Positions 48,676 through 56,046 of a DNA stretch of 64,000 nt are shown here, piece after piece. Position 1 is the first letter of the stretch. Each line of letters opens with the position of its first letter. Source of the stretch: Rhodocista pekingensis (GTDB lineage Bacteria > Pseudomonadota > Alphaproteobacteria > Azospirillales > Azospirillaceae); NCBI RefSeq assembly GCF_042665545.1, contig NZ_JBHTCM010000026.1, forward strand, positions 1-64,000, read 5' to 3'. The translations under genes were made by a program, and so were the position numbers. The notes below the pieces were generated by a model that saw only the letters and a list, made by a program, of their open reading frames with translations, was not told the DNA's origin and did not search any database.

Positions 48676-50610
48676 TCAGAACGCCGCCTGGATGCCGATA
48701 TAGGCGGAGCGGCCGGGCGTGTTGTAGTTCAGGACCTCCTGGTAGTCCTCGTCGAACAGGTTCTCGACCCGGCCGAACAGGCTCAGGCTGTCCGTCAGCT
48801 CCCAGCGGCCCAGCAGATTCACGACCGTATAGCCGTCCACCCGCGGCGAGGTGGCCGACGCGCGGTCGAGCTGCGAGGTGACATGGCGCAGGTCGGCGCC
48901 CAGCGTGACCGCGTCCGTCACCGTCACGTCCGCGCCCAGGTTGAACGAATGGCGCGGCCGCCGCGGCAGATCGCGGCCGTTGTCCCGGTTCTCCGTGTCC
49001 AGCAGGGTGTAGTTCGCATCCAGCGAGAGCCAGGAGACCGGCTGCACCGCCAGCGTCGTCTCCACACCCTGGGTCCGGGCGCGGCCGATGTTCACGTAGC
49101 TGGAGGTGAAGGCGATCAGGTTGCGGTAGCTGTTGCGGAACACGGACACGCCCGCGGTCACCTTGCCGTCGAAGAGGGTCTGCTCGACCCCGGCATCGGC
49201 GCCCCAGCTCTTCTCCGTCTCCAGGCGCCGGTTGCCGTAGGTCGGATCGAAGAGCTGATACAGGCTGGGGGCGCGACGGGCCGTGCCGTAGCTGGCGCGC
49301 AGCGTGGTACCCACGGGGGACAGCGCGTAGGCCGCGGTGGCGCGCCAGGTGGTGTCGCCGCCGAACTGGTCGTTATGGTCGTGGCGGGCGCCCAGGGTGA
49401 CCGACAGCTCCTCGGTCAGGGCGGCGAGATACTGGCCGAAGACGCCCCAGGTCTCGACATCCGCATCGACGCCCGGCGTGGTGACGCCCCGGCTGCTGGT
49501 GGTGGTCGTCTCCGCCTTCTCGCGGTCCCAGGCGAGGCCGACGGTGGCGACATCCGCCCGGCGCAGCTTCAGGCTGGACATCAGGTCAACACTGAGCTGG
49601 TCGCTGTCGAAGGTCGAATAGCGATACCAGCCCTTGGGCTCGTCGAAGTCGCGGTCCGTCCGGCTGGCACCGACCGACAGGGTGGTCTCCAGCCGGCCGT
49701 CCAGGGCCGTGAAGAACGCACCGGCATGGCCGAACAGGGTCTCCTTCTCCTGGAAGGCGGGACCGTCGCTGCTGGTGCTGGGATCGAAGTCGGTGTCCAG
49801 CCAGTCCCAGCCGGCGGAAAGGTCGAAGCGCAGCGCCTCACTGGCGCGCCAGCCGAGCCGGCCGCGCACGGAACGCATCTCCGAACCGTCCTTCTCGTCG
49901 CCCGCACCGACACGGGAGAAGCCGTCCGTCTTGTAGTTGCTGCCCGAGAGCGAGTAGTCGATATCGCCCGAGCGGCCGGACAGGGACAGGTTCTGCCGGA
50001 AGGTGTCGTAGGCCCCGGCCTCGACCAGTCCGCGCACGGTCAACGGCCCGTCGCCGCGCCGGGTGATGATGTTGATGACGCCGGCCATGGCATCGTTGCC
50101 GTAGAGCGCGCTCTGCGGCCCGCGCAGCACCTCGATCCGCTCGATGTCGTCGCTCAGCAGGGCGTTGAAGTCGAAGTCGCGGCTGGCGCTGGAGCTGTCG
50201 TTCATCTCCACCCCGTCGACCAGCACCTTGACCATGCTGGTTTCGGAGCCACGGATCCGGACGTTGGAGGTGGCGCCGACGCCGCCGTTGCGTGAGATGC
50301 TGATGCCGGGGACGCGCTTCAGCACGTCCAGGACCTGCGACTGCTGGCTGCGCGCGATGTCGGCCGCGGTGACGACGCTGATGCTGCTGCCGACGCGGTC
50401 GATCCGGGTGGGCGTGCGGGTCGCGGTGACGACGATCTCATCGACCAGGGGGTCGCGCCCCGCGCTTCCGGTCTGGGCCTGGGCCTGCACCGCCAGACCG
50501 AGGCAGGAGGCGGCGGTCAGGCCGGCGAGCAGCGCGCGCCGGTGGCGACGGGCCGACAGGGGGGCCGACAGGGGGGCCGACAGGCGGGACGACAGGGGGG
50601 ACTTGGGCAC
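48676..50610 (-). CDS. btuB: TonB-dependent vitamin B12 receptor
   Basis: 644 residues from GTG 50610, chosen because GGAG lies 8 nt upstream; longer starts would run into the riboswitch leader. The signal peptide (RALLAGLTAASCLGLAVQAQAQ) has an unusual Ser-Ala-Pro-Leu repeat before it, encoded by a 12-bp tandem repeat. The TonB box is DEIVVTATRTPT, the plug has SQVLDVLKRVPGISISRNGG and RIEVLRGPQSALYGNDAMAGVINIITRR, and the barrel ends LNYNTPGRSAYIGIQAAF with a terminal Phe. It imports cobalamin across the outer membrane. First gene of the btu-cobC operon, directly under the cobalamin riboswitch. Confidence 0.93.
   Translation of the reverse strand: MPKSPLSSRLSAPLSAPLSARRHRRALLAGLTAASCLGLAVQAQAQTGSAGRDPLVDEIVVTATRTPTRIDRVGSSISVVTAADIARSQQSQVLDVLKRVPGISISRNGGVGATSNVRIRGSETSMVKVLVDGVEMNDSSSASRDFDFNALLSDDIERIEVLRGPQSALYGNDAMAGVINIITRRGDGPLTVRGLVEAGAYDTFRQNLSLSGRSGDIDYSLSGSNYKTDGFSRVGAGDEKDGSEMRSVRGRLGWRASEALRFDLSAGWDWLDTDFDPSTSSDGPAFQEKETLFGHAGAFFTALDGRLETTLSVGASRTDRDFDEPKGWYRYSTFDSDQLSVDLMSSLKLRRADVATVGLAWDREKAETTTTSSRGVTTPGVDADVETWGVFGQYLAALTEELSVTLGARHDHNDQFGGDTTWRATAAYALSPVGTTLRASYGTARRAPSLYQLFDPTYGNRRLETEKSWGADAGVEQTLFDGKVTAGVSVFRNSYRNLIAFTSSYVNIGRARTQGVETTLAVQPVSWLSLDANYTLLDTENRDNGRDLPRRPRHSFNLGADVTVTDAVTLGADLRHVTSQLDRASATSPRVDGYTVVNLLGRWELTDSLSLFGRVENLFDEDYQEVLNYNTPGRSAYIGIQAAF
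50553..50600. repeat. 12-bp tandem repeat, four copies, inside btuB
   Basis: CCGACAGGGGGG occurs at 50553-50564 and 50565-50576, with variants CCGACAGGCGGG (50577-50588) and ACGACAGGGGGG (50589-50600). It encodes the PLSA/PLSS repeat just after the btuB start. Because the unit is 12 bp, gain or loss would stay in frame and change the leader by four residues. Confidence 0.85.
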
Positions 50611-50822
50611 TTCTCTGGCTCCGTTCCACAAGGGTGCGAAATCGGAAGCAGGGCCCGACGGCCGGCGCGGCGGGACTGCCGCGTCGGGGGGATGACAGGC
50701 CGGTCCGGCGCCGCCATGGCATGCATGGCGGCCACACGGGCACGCTCCTTCCGAAGCGCCGGCACGAAACGGAAATCCGCCCCGCCAGGACACCCCGCCC
50801 AACGGCCGTGCGACGCATTTCC

Positions 50823-50987
50823 GAAGGCAGGTCTCCTGGCTTGCGGGTCACCACGCTCGTCCGGCCTTCCCAGTTTCCCAGTGGCCATGGATGGACGAGC
50901 GCTCGCCGCTCACAGTTGCGGGGGCAGCCGCGGCCTGGGGCCTTGCGACCCGCACCGCGTTCCCTTTTCACCCCTTCCGGGGCACCT
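50823..50987 (-). ncRNA. cobalamin riboswitch
   Basis: Read on the minus strand this region contains the ordered conserved blocks of the adenosylcobalamin aptamer: GGTGCC at the 5' end, AAAGGGAAC, the core GCTGCCCCCGCAACTGT, GCCACTGGGAA and the 3' B12 box AGCCAGGAGACCTGCC (50825-50840). It ends about 210 nt before the btuB start. With B12 bound it should switch off the btu-cobC operon. Confidence 0.95.
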
Positions 50988-51129
50988 TCGGCGGGCTGAG
51001 GGTTAGCCTAGTCGGGAGAGCAGGACAAGAGATGAACCGCGGTGTTCCGAAACCTGTGGCAGCGGCGACACGCATAGCCCGATATGCCCAGCACCCACGC
51101 CCCAGGACCGGGGACCGGCCGGCGGCGGA

Positions 51130-51450
51130 TCAGCCCGGAAGACCGCCCATCGGGAACGGACCGCCCGCCGCGGGCGCGACAGAGGCGGCGTGAGCGGGCA
51201 TGGCGGAGGCCGCATGCGGCGGCACGATGGCGACGAAGGGATCGCGGGCGCGCAAGGACCAGATCGCCCCGGCGGCTTCGGGGGATTCGGGGGCGGAGGC
51301 GAGCACCACCGCCGACGGCTGGGTGGCGTCGAACAGACGGACCGCGTCCTGCCAGCCGCCGGTCCCGACGACGGCAAGCCGACCGCTCTGGCACTGCGCC
51401 CGGGCGGCCGCCAGATCCTCTGCCTGTGATCCTATGATGATGACACGCAC
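51130..51450 (-). CDS. small degenerate receiver-like protein
   Basis: 106 residues from GTG 51450 with GGAGG 7 nt upstream. The N-terminal ~75 residues follow the alternating beta/alpha pattern of a response-regulator receiver (MRVIIIGSQAEDLAAARAQ, LAVVGTGGWQDAVRLFDATQPSAVVLASAP, SLRARDPFVAIVP). The acidic pocket and phosphorylatable Asp are missing: the usual Asp position reads LASA. It lacks the last strands and ends in an Ala/Pro/Gly-rich tail, so it is either a pseudo-receiver adaptor or a decayed gene. It lies alone upstream of the B12 riboswitch. A near-CtrA site is 47 bp before the start. Function unknown. Confidence 0.65.
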   Translation of the reverse strand: MRVIIIGSQAEDLAAARAQCQSGRLAVVGTGGWQDAVRLFDATQPSAVVLASAPESPEAAGAIWSLRARDPFVAIVPPHAASAMPAHAASVAPAAGGPFPMGGLPG

Positions 51451-51496
51451 CGCACAGCCTCCGAGCGCGTTACTCCCCTAGTGAGGCGTAACTACG

Positions 51497-51512
51497 TTAA
51501 CATGCCGCTAAC
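51497..51512 (-). promoter_or_regulatory. near-consensus CtrA-type site
   Basis: On the minus strand TTAG-N7-TTAAC, one mismatch from TTAA-N7-TTAAC, ends 47 bp before the GTG of the receiver-like gene. A single mismatch and lack of other evidence make it tentative. Confidence 0.4.
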
Positions 51513-51600
51513 GCGGTGTCTGCCGTTTGATTCGCACCTCTCGGCTCGACGGTCGTGCGCCAGGGGCAGGCGCAGGGCCTGACGGAAACGGGGCCAGTCC

Positions 51601-52647
51601 TCAGGCCGGGAAGATGTTGACGTGGCGCAGCCTGACGCCCACCGCGGCCCCGGGGGTCAGCGCCCCGACATCGGCCGTGCGGCGGTCCAGCAGCGCCTCC
51701 ATGACCTGTCCGTCCAGATCGAGGTCGAGCCGCAGTTCCGGACCGACCGGCTGCACCGCCCGGACCCGGGCGGACAGGCTGCCCGGACCGGCGGCGGGCA
51801 GCACCTCCACATCGTGCGGCCGGACGAAGGCGATCCCGGGGCCGCGGGTCCAGGCGCCGGGCGGCAGGGCCAGGGGCAGCCCGGCGATCTCCGCATGGTC
51901 GCCCTGGATGGTGCAGGAAAGCCGGGTGCCGCCGCCCAGGAAATCGCAGACGAAGGCCGTGGCCGGCCGGTCGTAGATCGCCGCCGGGGTGCCGACCTGC
52001 TCCAGCCGCCCCTGGTGCAGGATGGCGACCCGGTCGGCCAGTTCCAGCGCCTCCTCCTGGTCATGGGTCACGAACACGGTGATGACGCCCATGCCCTTGT
52101 GGATCTCCCGCAGCCAGCGCCGCAGCTCCTTGCGTACCTTGGCGTCCAGTGCCCCGAACGGCTCGTCCAGCAGCAGCACCCGCGGCTCCGTCGCCAGCGC
52201 CCGCGCCAGCGCCACCCGCTGACGCTGGCCGCCGGAAAGCTGGTTCGGATAACGGTCGGCAAGCTGCGCGAGCTGCACCAGCTCCAGCAGCTCCAGGACC
52301 CGCCGGCGGATCTCCGCCTCCGCCAGCCTCGGGCGCCGGCGTGCGACCCGCAGGCCGAAGGCCACGTTCTCGAACACCGTCATGTGCCGGAACAGGGCGT
52401 AGTGCTGGAAGACGAAGCCGACACGCCGGGCATGCGGCTCGGTCGCCGTGGCGTCCTGACCGTCGATCAGGAGCCGGCCGGAATCGGCGAACTCAAGCCC
52501 GCCCATGATGCGCAGCAGGGTCGTCTTGCCCGACCCGGACGGACCCAGCAGCGCCACCAGCTCGCCCGGGGCGATGGTCAGGTCCACATGATCGACCGCC
52601 GTGAAACCGCCGAAGCGCTTGGTGATGCCGGACAGGACGATGCTCAT
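51601..52647 (-). CDS. cysA: sulfate ABC transporter ATPase
   Basis: 348 residues. Walker A GPSGSGKTT, Q-loop VFQHYALFRHMTVFENVAFGLRV, signature LSGGQRQRV, Walker B LLLDEPFGALD, switch His VTHDQEEALELADRV, then a C-terminal TOBE-type regulatory domain (about 240-345). Sequence and neighbours identify CysA, the energy unit for sulfate/thiosulfate import with CysT and CysW. Last gene of sbp-cysT-cysW-cysA, 10 bp after cysW. Expression should follow the candidate SAM-II element at the operon head. Confidence 0.94.
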   Translation of the reverse strand: MSIVLSGITKRFGGFTAVDHVDLTIAPGELVALLGPSGSGKTTLLRIMGGLEFADSGRLLIDGQDATATEPHARRVGFVFQHYALFRHMTVFENVAFGLRVARRRPRLAEAEIRRRVLELLELVQLAQLADRYPNQLSGGQRQRVALARALATEPRVLLLDEPFGALDAKVRKELRRWLREIHKGMGVITVFVTHDQEEALELADRVAILHQGRLEQVGTPAAIYDRPATAFVCDFLGGGTRLSCTIQGDHAEIAGLPLALPPGAWTRGPGIAFVRPHDVEVLPAAGPGSLSARVRAVQPVGPELRLDLDLDGQVMEALLDRRTADVGALTPGAAVGVRLRHVNIFPA

Positions 52648-52657
52648 GGGCAGCCTC

Positions 52658-53611
52658 TCAATGCCTGCGGGTGGCGGCCAGCTCGGCCCCGAACCGCCAT
52701 TCCAGCAGCGACTTCGCCACCAGGGTCACGATCGCCAGCAGCGCCAGCAGCGAGGCGACGGCGAAGGCGGCCACGAAGTTGTACTCGTTGTAGAGGATCT
52801 CGACATGCAGCGGCATGGTGTTCGTCTCCCCCCGGATGTGGCCGGAGACGACGGAGACGGCGCCGAACTCCCCCATCGCCCGGGCGTTGCAGAGCAGCAC
52901 GCCGTAGAGCAGACCCCACTTGATGTTCGGCAGCGTCACCCGCAGGAAGGTCTGCCAGCCGTTGGCGCCCAGGGTGACGGCCGCCTCCTCCTCGTCGGTG
53001 CCCTGCGCCTGCATCAGCGGGATCAGCTCGCGCGCCACGAACGGGAAGGTGACGAACAGGGTCGCCAGCACCAGCCCCGGCACGGCGAAGACGATCTGGA
53101 TGTCGTGCTCGCGCAGCCAGCCGCCGAACCAGCCGTGCGCCCCGAACAGCAGCACGTAGACAAGGCCGGAGATCACCGGCGAGACGCTGAAGGGCAGGTC
53201 CACCAGGGTCAGCAGCAGCGACTTGCCGGGGAAGCGGTGCTTGGCGATGGCCCAGGCGGCGCAGACGCCGAACACCATGTTCGCCGGCACGGCGATGGCC
53301 GCCACCGTCAGGGTCAGGCGGACGGCGGCCAGGGCGTCGGGCTCGACCAGCGCCTCCCAGAAGGGCCCGAAGCCCCGCCGCAGCGCCTCCACGAAGACGG
53401 CGAGGAGCGGCAGCGCGATGAACAGCACAAGGAAGCCCAGGGCCGTCCCGCCGATCAGCAGCTTCACCCAGATCGGGTCTTCCAGCACGCCGCGCCGCCG
53501 CGCCGGTGGCCGTTCGATCACGACAGGATCGTCCAGGAGCGTCCCGCCCCTGGCCGCTGGCGCGGTCCGGCCCGGAATGGCGGGATCGGCATCATAGGGA
53601 GAGGTGGTCAC
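52658..53611 (-). CDS. cysW: sulfate ABC transporter permease CysW
   Basis: 317 residues from GTG 53611, which has AAGGA at good spacing; an ATG at 53638 lacks such a site and would overlap cysT. A long polar N-terminus (~55 residues, Pro/Arg-rich) precedes six membrane spans. The permease loop GTDEEEAAVTLGANGWQTFLRVTLPNIKWGLLYG and ARAMGEFGAVSVVSGHIRGETNTMPLHVEILYNEYN are diagnostic for CysW. It pairs with CysT to form the channel. Confidence 0.93.
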   Translation of the reverse strand: MTTSPYDADPAIPGRTAPAARGGTLLDDPVVIERPPARRRGVLEDPIWVKLLIGGTALGFLVLFIALPLLAVFVEALRRGFGPFWEALVEPDALAAVRLTLTVAAIAVPANMVFGVCAAWAIAKHRFPGKSLLLTLVDLPFSVSPVISGLVYVLLFGAHGWFGGWLREHDIQIVFAVPGLVLATLFVTFPFVARELIPLMQAQGTDEEEAAVTLGANGWQTFLRVTLPNIKWGLLYGVLLCNARAMGEFGAVSVVSGHIRGETNTMPLHVEILYNEYNFVAAFAVASLLALLAIVTLVAKSLLEWRFGAELAATRRH

Positions 53612-53622
53612 GGGCGGTTCCT

Positions 53623-54471
53623 TCACAGACCGGCCCATCGCCGCGTCCAGCGTTGCAGCAGGTTGATGACCAGCAGCAGGACGAAGCTCGCCAGCAGCAT
53701 GGTCACGCCGATGGCGGCCGCCCCGGCATAGTCGAACTGCTCCAGCCGGATGACGATGAGCAGCGGCGCGATCTCGCTGACCATGGGCATGTTCCCGGCG
53801 ATGAAGATGACGGAGCCGTACTCCCCCACCGCGCGGGCGAAGGCGAGCGCGAAGCCGGTCAGCAGCGCCGGCAGGATGGTGGGCAGGATCACCCGCACGA
53901 AGGTCTCCACCCGGGTGGCGCCCAGGCTGGCGGCGGCTTCCTCCAGCTCCTTGTCCAGATCCTCCAGCACGGGCTGCACGGTGCGGACGACGAAGGGCAG
54001 GCCGATGAAGGTCAGGGCGACGACGACGCCCAGCGGCGTGAAGGCGACCTGTACCCCGAGCGGCGCCAGGAACTGCCCGATCCAGCCGTTGGGAGCATAG
54101 AGCGAGGTGAGCGCGATACCGGCCACCGCCGTCGGCAGGGCGAAGGGCAGGTCCACCACGGCATCCACCAGCCGCTTCAAGGGAAAATCGTAGCGGACCA
54201 GCATCCAGGCCACGGCCAGACCGAAGACGGCGTTGATGCTGGCGCCCAGGAATGCGGCCCCGAAGCTGAGCCGCAGCGCCGCCAGCACGCGCGGCTGCGT
54301 CACCTGGTCGAGGAATCCAGCGATGCCCAGTTCCCAGGGACGGGCGACCAGGGCCGCCAGCGGAACCAGGACGATCAGGGTCATGTAGAGGAGCGTGACG
54401 CCGAGCGTCAGGCCCAGCCCGGGAATGACCGACCGACGCGGCCGGGCGAAGGGCTGCCAGAGGACGGTCAT
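53623..54471 (-). CDS. cysT: sulfate ABC transporter permease CysT (CysU)
   Basis: 282 residues from ATG 54471, which has GGGAG about 8 nt upstream; frames extending to 54606 have no site. Six membrane spans. CysT marks: LPFALPTAVAGIALTSLYAPNGWIG, EEAAASLGATRVETFVRVILPTILPALLTG (coupling loop) and ARAVGEYGSVIFIAGNMP. Partner of CysW in the sulfate channel. 151 bp after sbp and 11 bp before cysW. Confidence 0.93.
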   Translation of the reverse strand: MTVLWQPFARPRRSVIPGLGLTLGVTLLYMTLIVLVPLAALVARPWELGIAGFLDQVTQPRVLAALRLSFGAAFLGASINAVFGLAVAWMLVRYDFPLKRLVDAVVDLPFALPTAVAGIALTSLYAPNGWIGQFLAPLGVQVAFTPLGVVVALTFIGLPFVVRTVQPVLEDLDKELEEAAASLGATRVETFVRVILPTILPALLTGFALAFARAVGEYGSVIFIAGNMPMVSEIAPLLIVIRLEQFDYAGAAAIGVTMLLASFVLLLVINLLQRWTRRWAGL

Positions 54472-54622
54472 CGCAAGTCTCCCGGTGGTGGGGGCTGCCC
54501 GATGACGGAAACCCCCGGCGCACCGCGGGTCGCGGTCCGCCGGGGGGTCCATTGCGTGCAGATTCCGATACCGTCCGTCAACTCTCGAATCCCGGAGCCA
54601 CGGCATCCGACCGGAAACGGGC

Positions 54623-55642
54623 TCAGCGCCCGTCGGGTCGGTAGATCTGATCGAACACGCCGCCGTCGGCGAAATGCGTCGCCTGGGCCCGCCCCCAGCC
54701 GCCGAACTGGGAGATTTCCACCAGCTTCAGGGCGGGGAAGCGGTCCTTGTACCGGTTGGCGAGCTGCGGCAGGCGCGGCCGGTAGAAGTGCTTGGCGACC
54801 AGTTCCTGGCCTTCAGGGGTGTAGAGGAAGGCGAGATAGGCCTCGGCCACCGCGCGGGTGCCCTTACGGTCCACGTTCCGGTCGACCACCGCCACCGGCG
54901 GCTCGGCCAGGATGGAGAGGCTGGGCACCACGATCTCCACCGTGTCGGGACCCAGTTCCTCGATCGCCAGGAAGGCCTCGTTCTCCCAGGCCAGCAGCAC
55001 GTCGCCGATGCCGCGCTGGACGAAGGTGGTGGTGGCGCCGCGGGCGCCGGTGTCGAGCACCGGGACGTTGCGGTAGAGACGTTCGACGAAGCTGCGGGCC
55101 GCTGCCTCGTCCCCGCCGCCATGCTCCAGGGCGTAGGCCCAGGCGGCAAGGTAGTTCCAGCGCGCCCCGCCCGAGGTCTTGGGGTTGGGGGTGATGACCT
55201 GGATGCCGGGCTTCACCAGATCGTCCCAGTCCTTGATGTTCTTCGGGTTGCCCTTGCGGACCAGGAAGACGATAGTGCTGGTGTAGGGGGTGCTGTTGTC
55301 CGGCAGCCGCGTCTGCCAGTCCTTCGGCAGCAGGTCCGTATTCTCGGCGATGGCGTCGATGTCGTAGGCCAGCGCCAGGGTGACCACGTCGGCGTTCAGA
55401 CCGTCGATGACAGAGCGGGCCTGCTTGCCCGAGCCACCATGGCTGGTCTTGATGGTGACGGTGGCGCCGGTTTCCCGTTTGTAGCGCTCGGCGAAGACCT
55501 TGTTGAATTCCTTGTAAAGCTCCCGCGTCGGATCGTAGCTGACGTTCAGGATCTCATAGGATTTCGGCTGTGCCACCGCGGCAGCGGCGGCGATGCCGAT
55601 GGCCAGGGCGGCGGCCGCGGCCGCGCGTGCAAACCAGCTCAT
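54623..55642 (-). CDS. sbp: periplasmic sulfate-binding protein
   Basis: 339 residues. An Ala-rich signal peptide (FARAAAAAALAIGIAAAAAVAQ) precedes a protein very close to E. coli Sbp: ILNVSYDPTRELYKEFN, SHGGSGKQARSVIDGL, ADVVTLALAYDIDAIAE, PYTSTIVFLVRKGNPKNI and SGGARWNYLAAWAYAL. The SHGGSGKQ and SGGARW segments hold the sulfate ligands. It delivers sulfate to CysTW-CysA for cysteine and methionine synthesis. First gene of the operon, about 150 nt downstream of the SAM-II-like element. Sbp is preferred to thiosulfate-type CysP on sequence. Confidence 0.95.
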   Translation of the reverse strand: MSWFARAAAAAALAIGIAAAAAVAQPKSYEILNVSYDPTRELYKEFNKVFAERYKRETGATVTIKTSHGGSGKQARSVIDGLNADVVTLALAYDIDAIAENTDLLPKDWQTRLPDNSTPYTSTIVFLVRKGNPKNIKDWDDLVKPGIQVITPNPKTSGGARWNYLAAWAYALEHGGGDEAAARSFVERLYRNVPVLDTGARGATTTFVQRGIGDVLLAWENEAFLAIEELGPDTVEIVVPSLSILAEPPVAVVDRNVDRKGTRAVAEAYLAFLYTPEGQELVAKHFYRPRLPQLANRYKDRFPALKLVEISQFGGWGRAQATHFADGGVFDQIYRPDGR

Positions 55643-55794
55643 GGGTCACTCCCTTGTCCGGCCAAGCGGGAGAACCGGGAGCCTCGCGGTGCCGGACGAC
55701 GGGAGGGGAGATGCCGGCGGGGCCGGGCGGGGACCGCCGCCCGTGACGCCGCTGCCGGGGTGCCCTCCACAACCGGGCACCACGAACCCGCTTC

Positions 55795-55850
55795 GTGGCG
55801 CTTTAGCGTTTGGTGTCGCGGCGCAAGCTGCACATCAAAGGGCCGCGGCC
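55795..55850 (-). ncRNA. SAM-II-like riboswitch candidate
   Basis: On the minus strand: stem CGCGGC (55847-55842) / GCCGCG (55822-55817) enclosing a loop that ends in GCTTGC (55828-55823), then CAAA and GCTAAAG (55807-55801). The order stem, loop ending GCUUGC, stem, AAA, GCUAAA is that of the SAM-II (SAM-alpha) pseudoknot. It begins about 16 nt after a predicted start point and sits before the sulfate uptake operon. The second pairing is imperfect by eye, so it remains a candidate. Confidence 0.6.
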
Positions 55851-55871
55851 GGTCGATGGACCGACAGGATC

Positions 55872-55900
55872 ATGCTGACGGCCAATCCCCATCCTGTCAA
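55872..55900 (-). promoter_or_regulatory. promoter of the sulfate operon
   Basis: On the minus strand a perfect -35 TTGACA (55900-55895), a 17-bp spacer and a weak -10 CAGCAT (55877-55872). The start would fall near 55866, just before the SAM-II-like element. Confidence 0.5.
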
Positions 55901-56017
55901 TAGGATTTGAGGCGAAGATTGGCCGCACGCTGCATGTGATATGTCGTCACAGCGATCAACCCGCCGCCCCCGCCGGGGTTCCGGACCCCGACGGCAGCGG
56001 CAGCGGGAGAGGCAGGG

Positions 56018-56046
56018 CGCCGCCTGTCCGCCGCCGTCAGGCGGCG
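56018..56046 (-). terminator. hairpin across the stop codon of the PilZ chemoreceptor
   Basis: A 9-bp perfect inverted repeat, CGCCGCCTG (56018-56026) and CAGGCGGCG (56038-56046), with the TGA stop at 56037-56039 in its arm. No U-run follows. The rest of 55901-56036 holds no gene. Confidence 0.45.

Noticed and set aside
52658..54523. 621-codon minus-strand frame spanning cysW and cysT as one fused permease
   Set aside because: Its N-terminal half is out of frame with the real cysT protein. Two separate genes with their own start sites explain the region.
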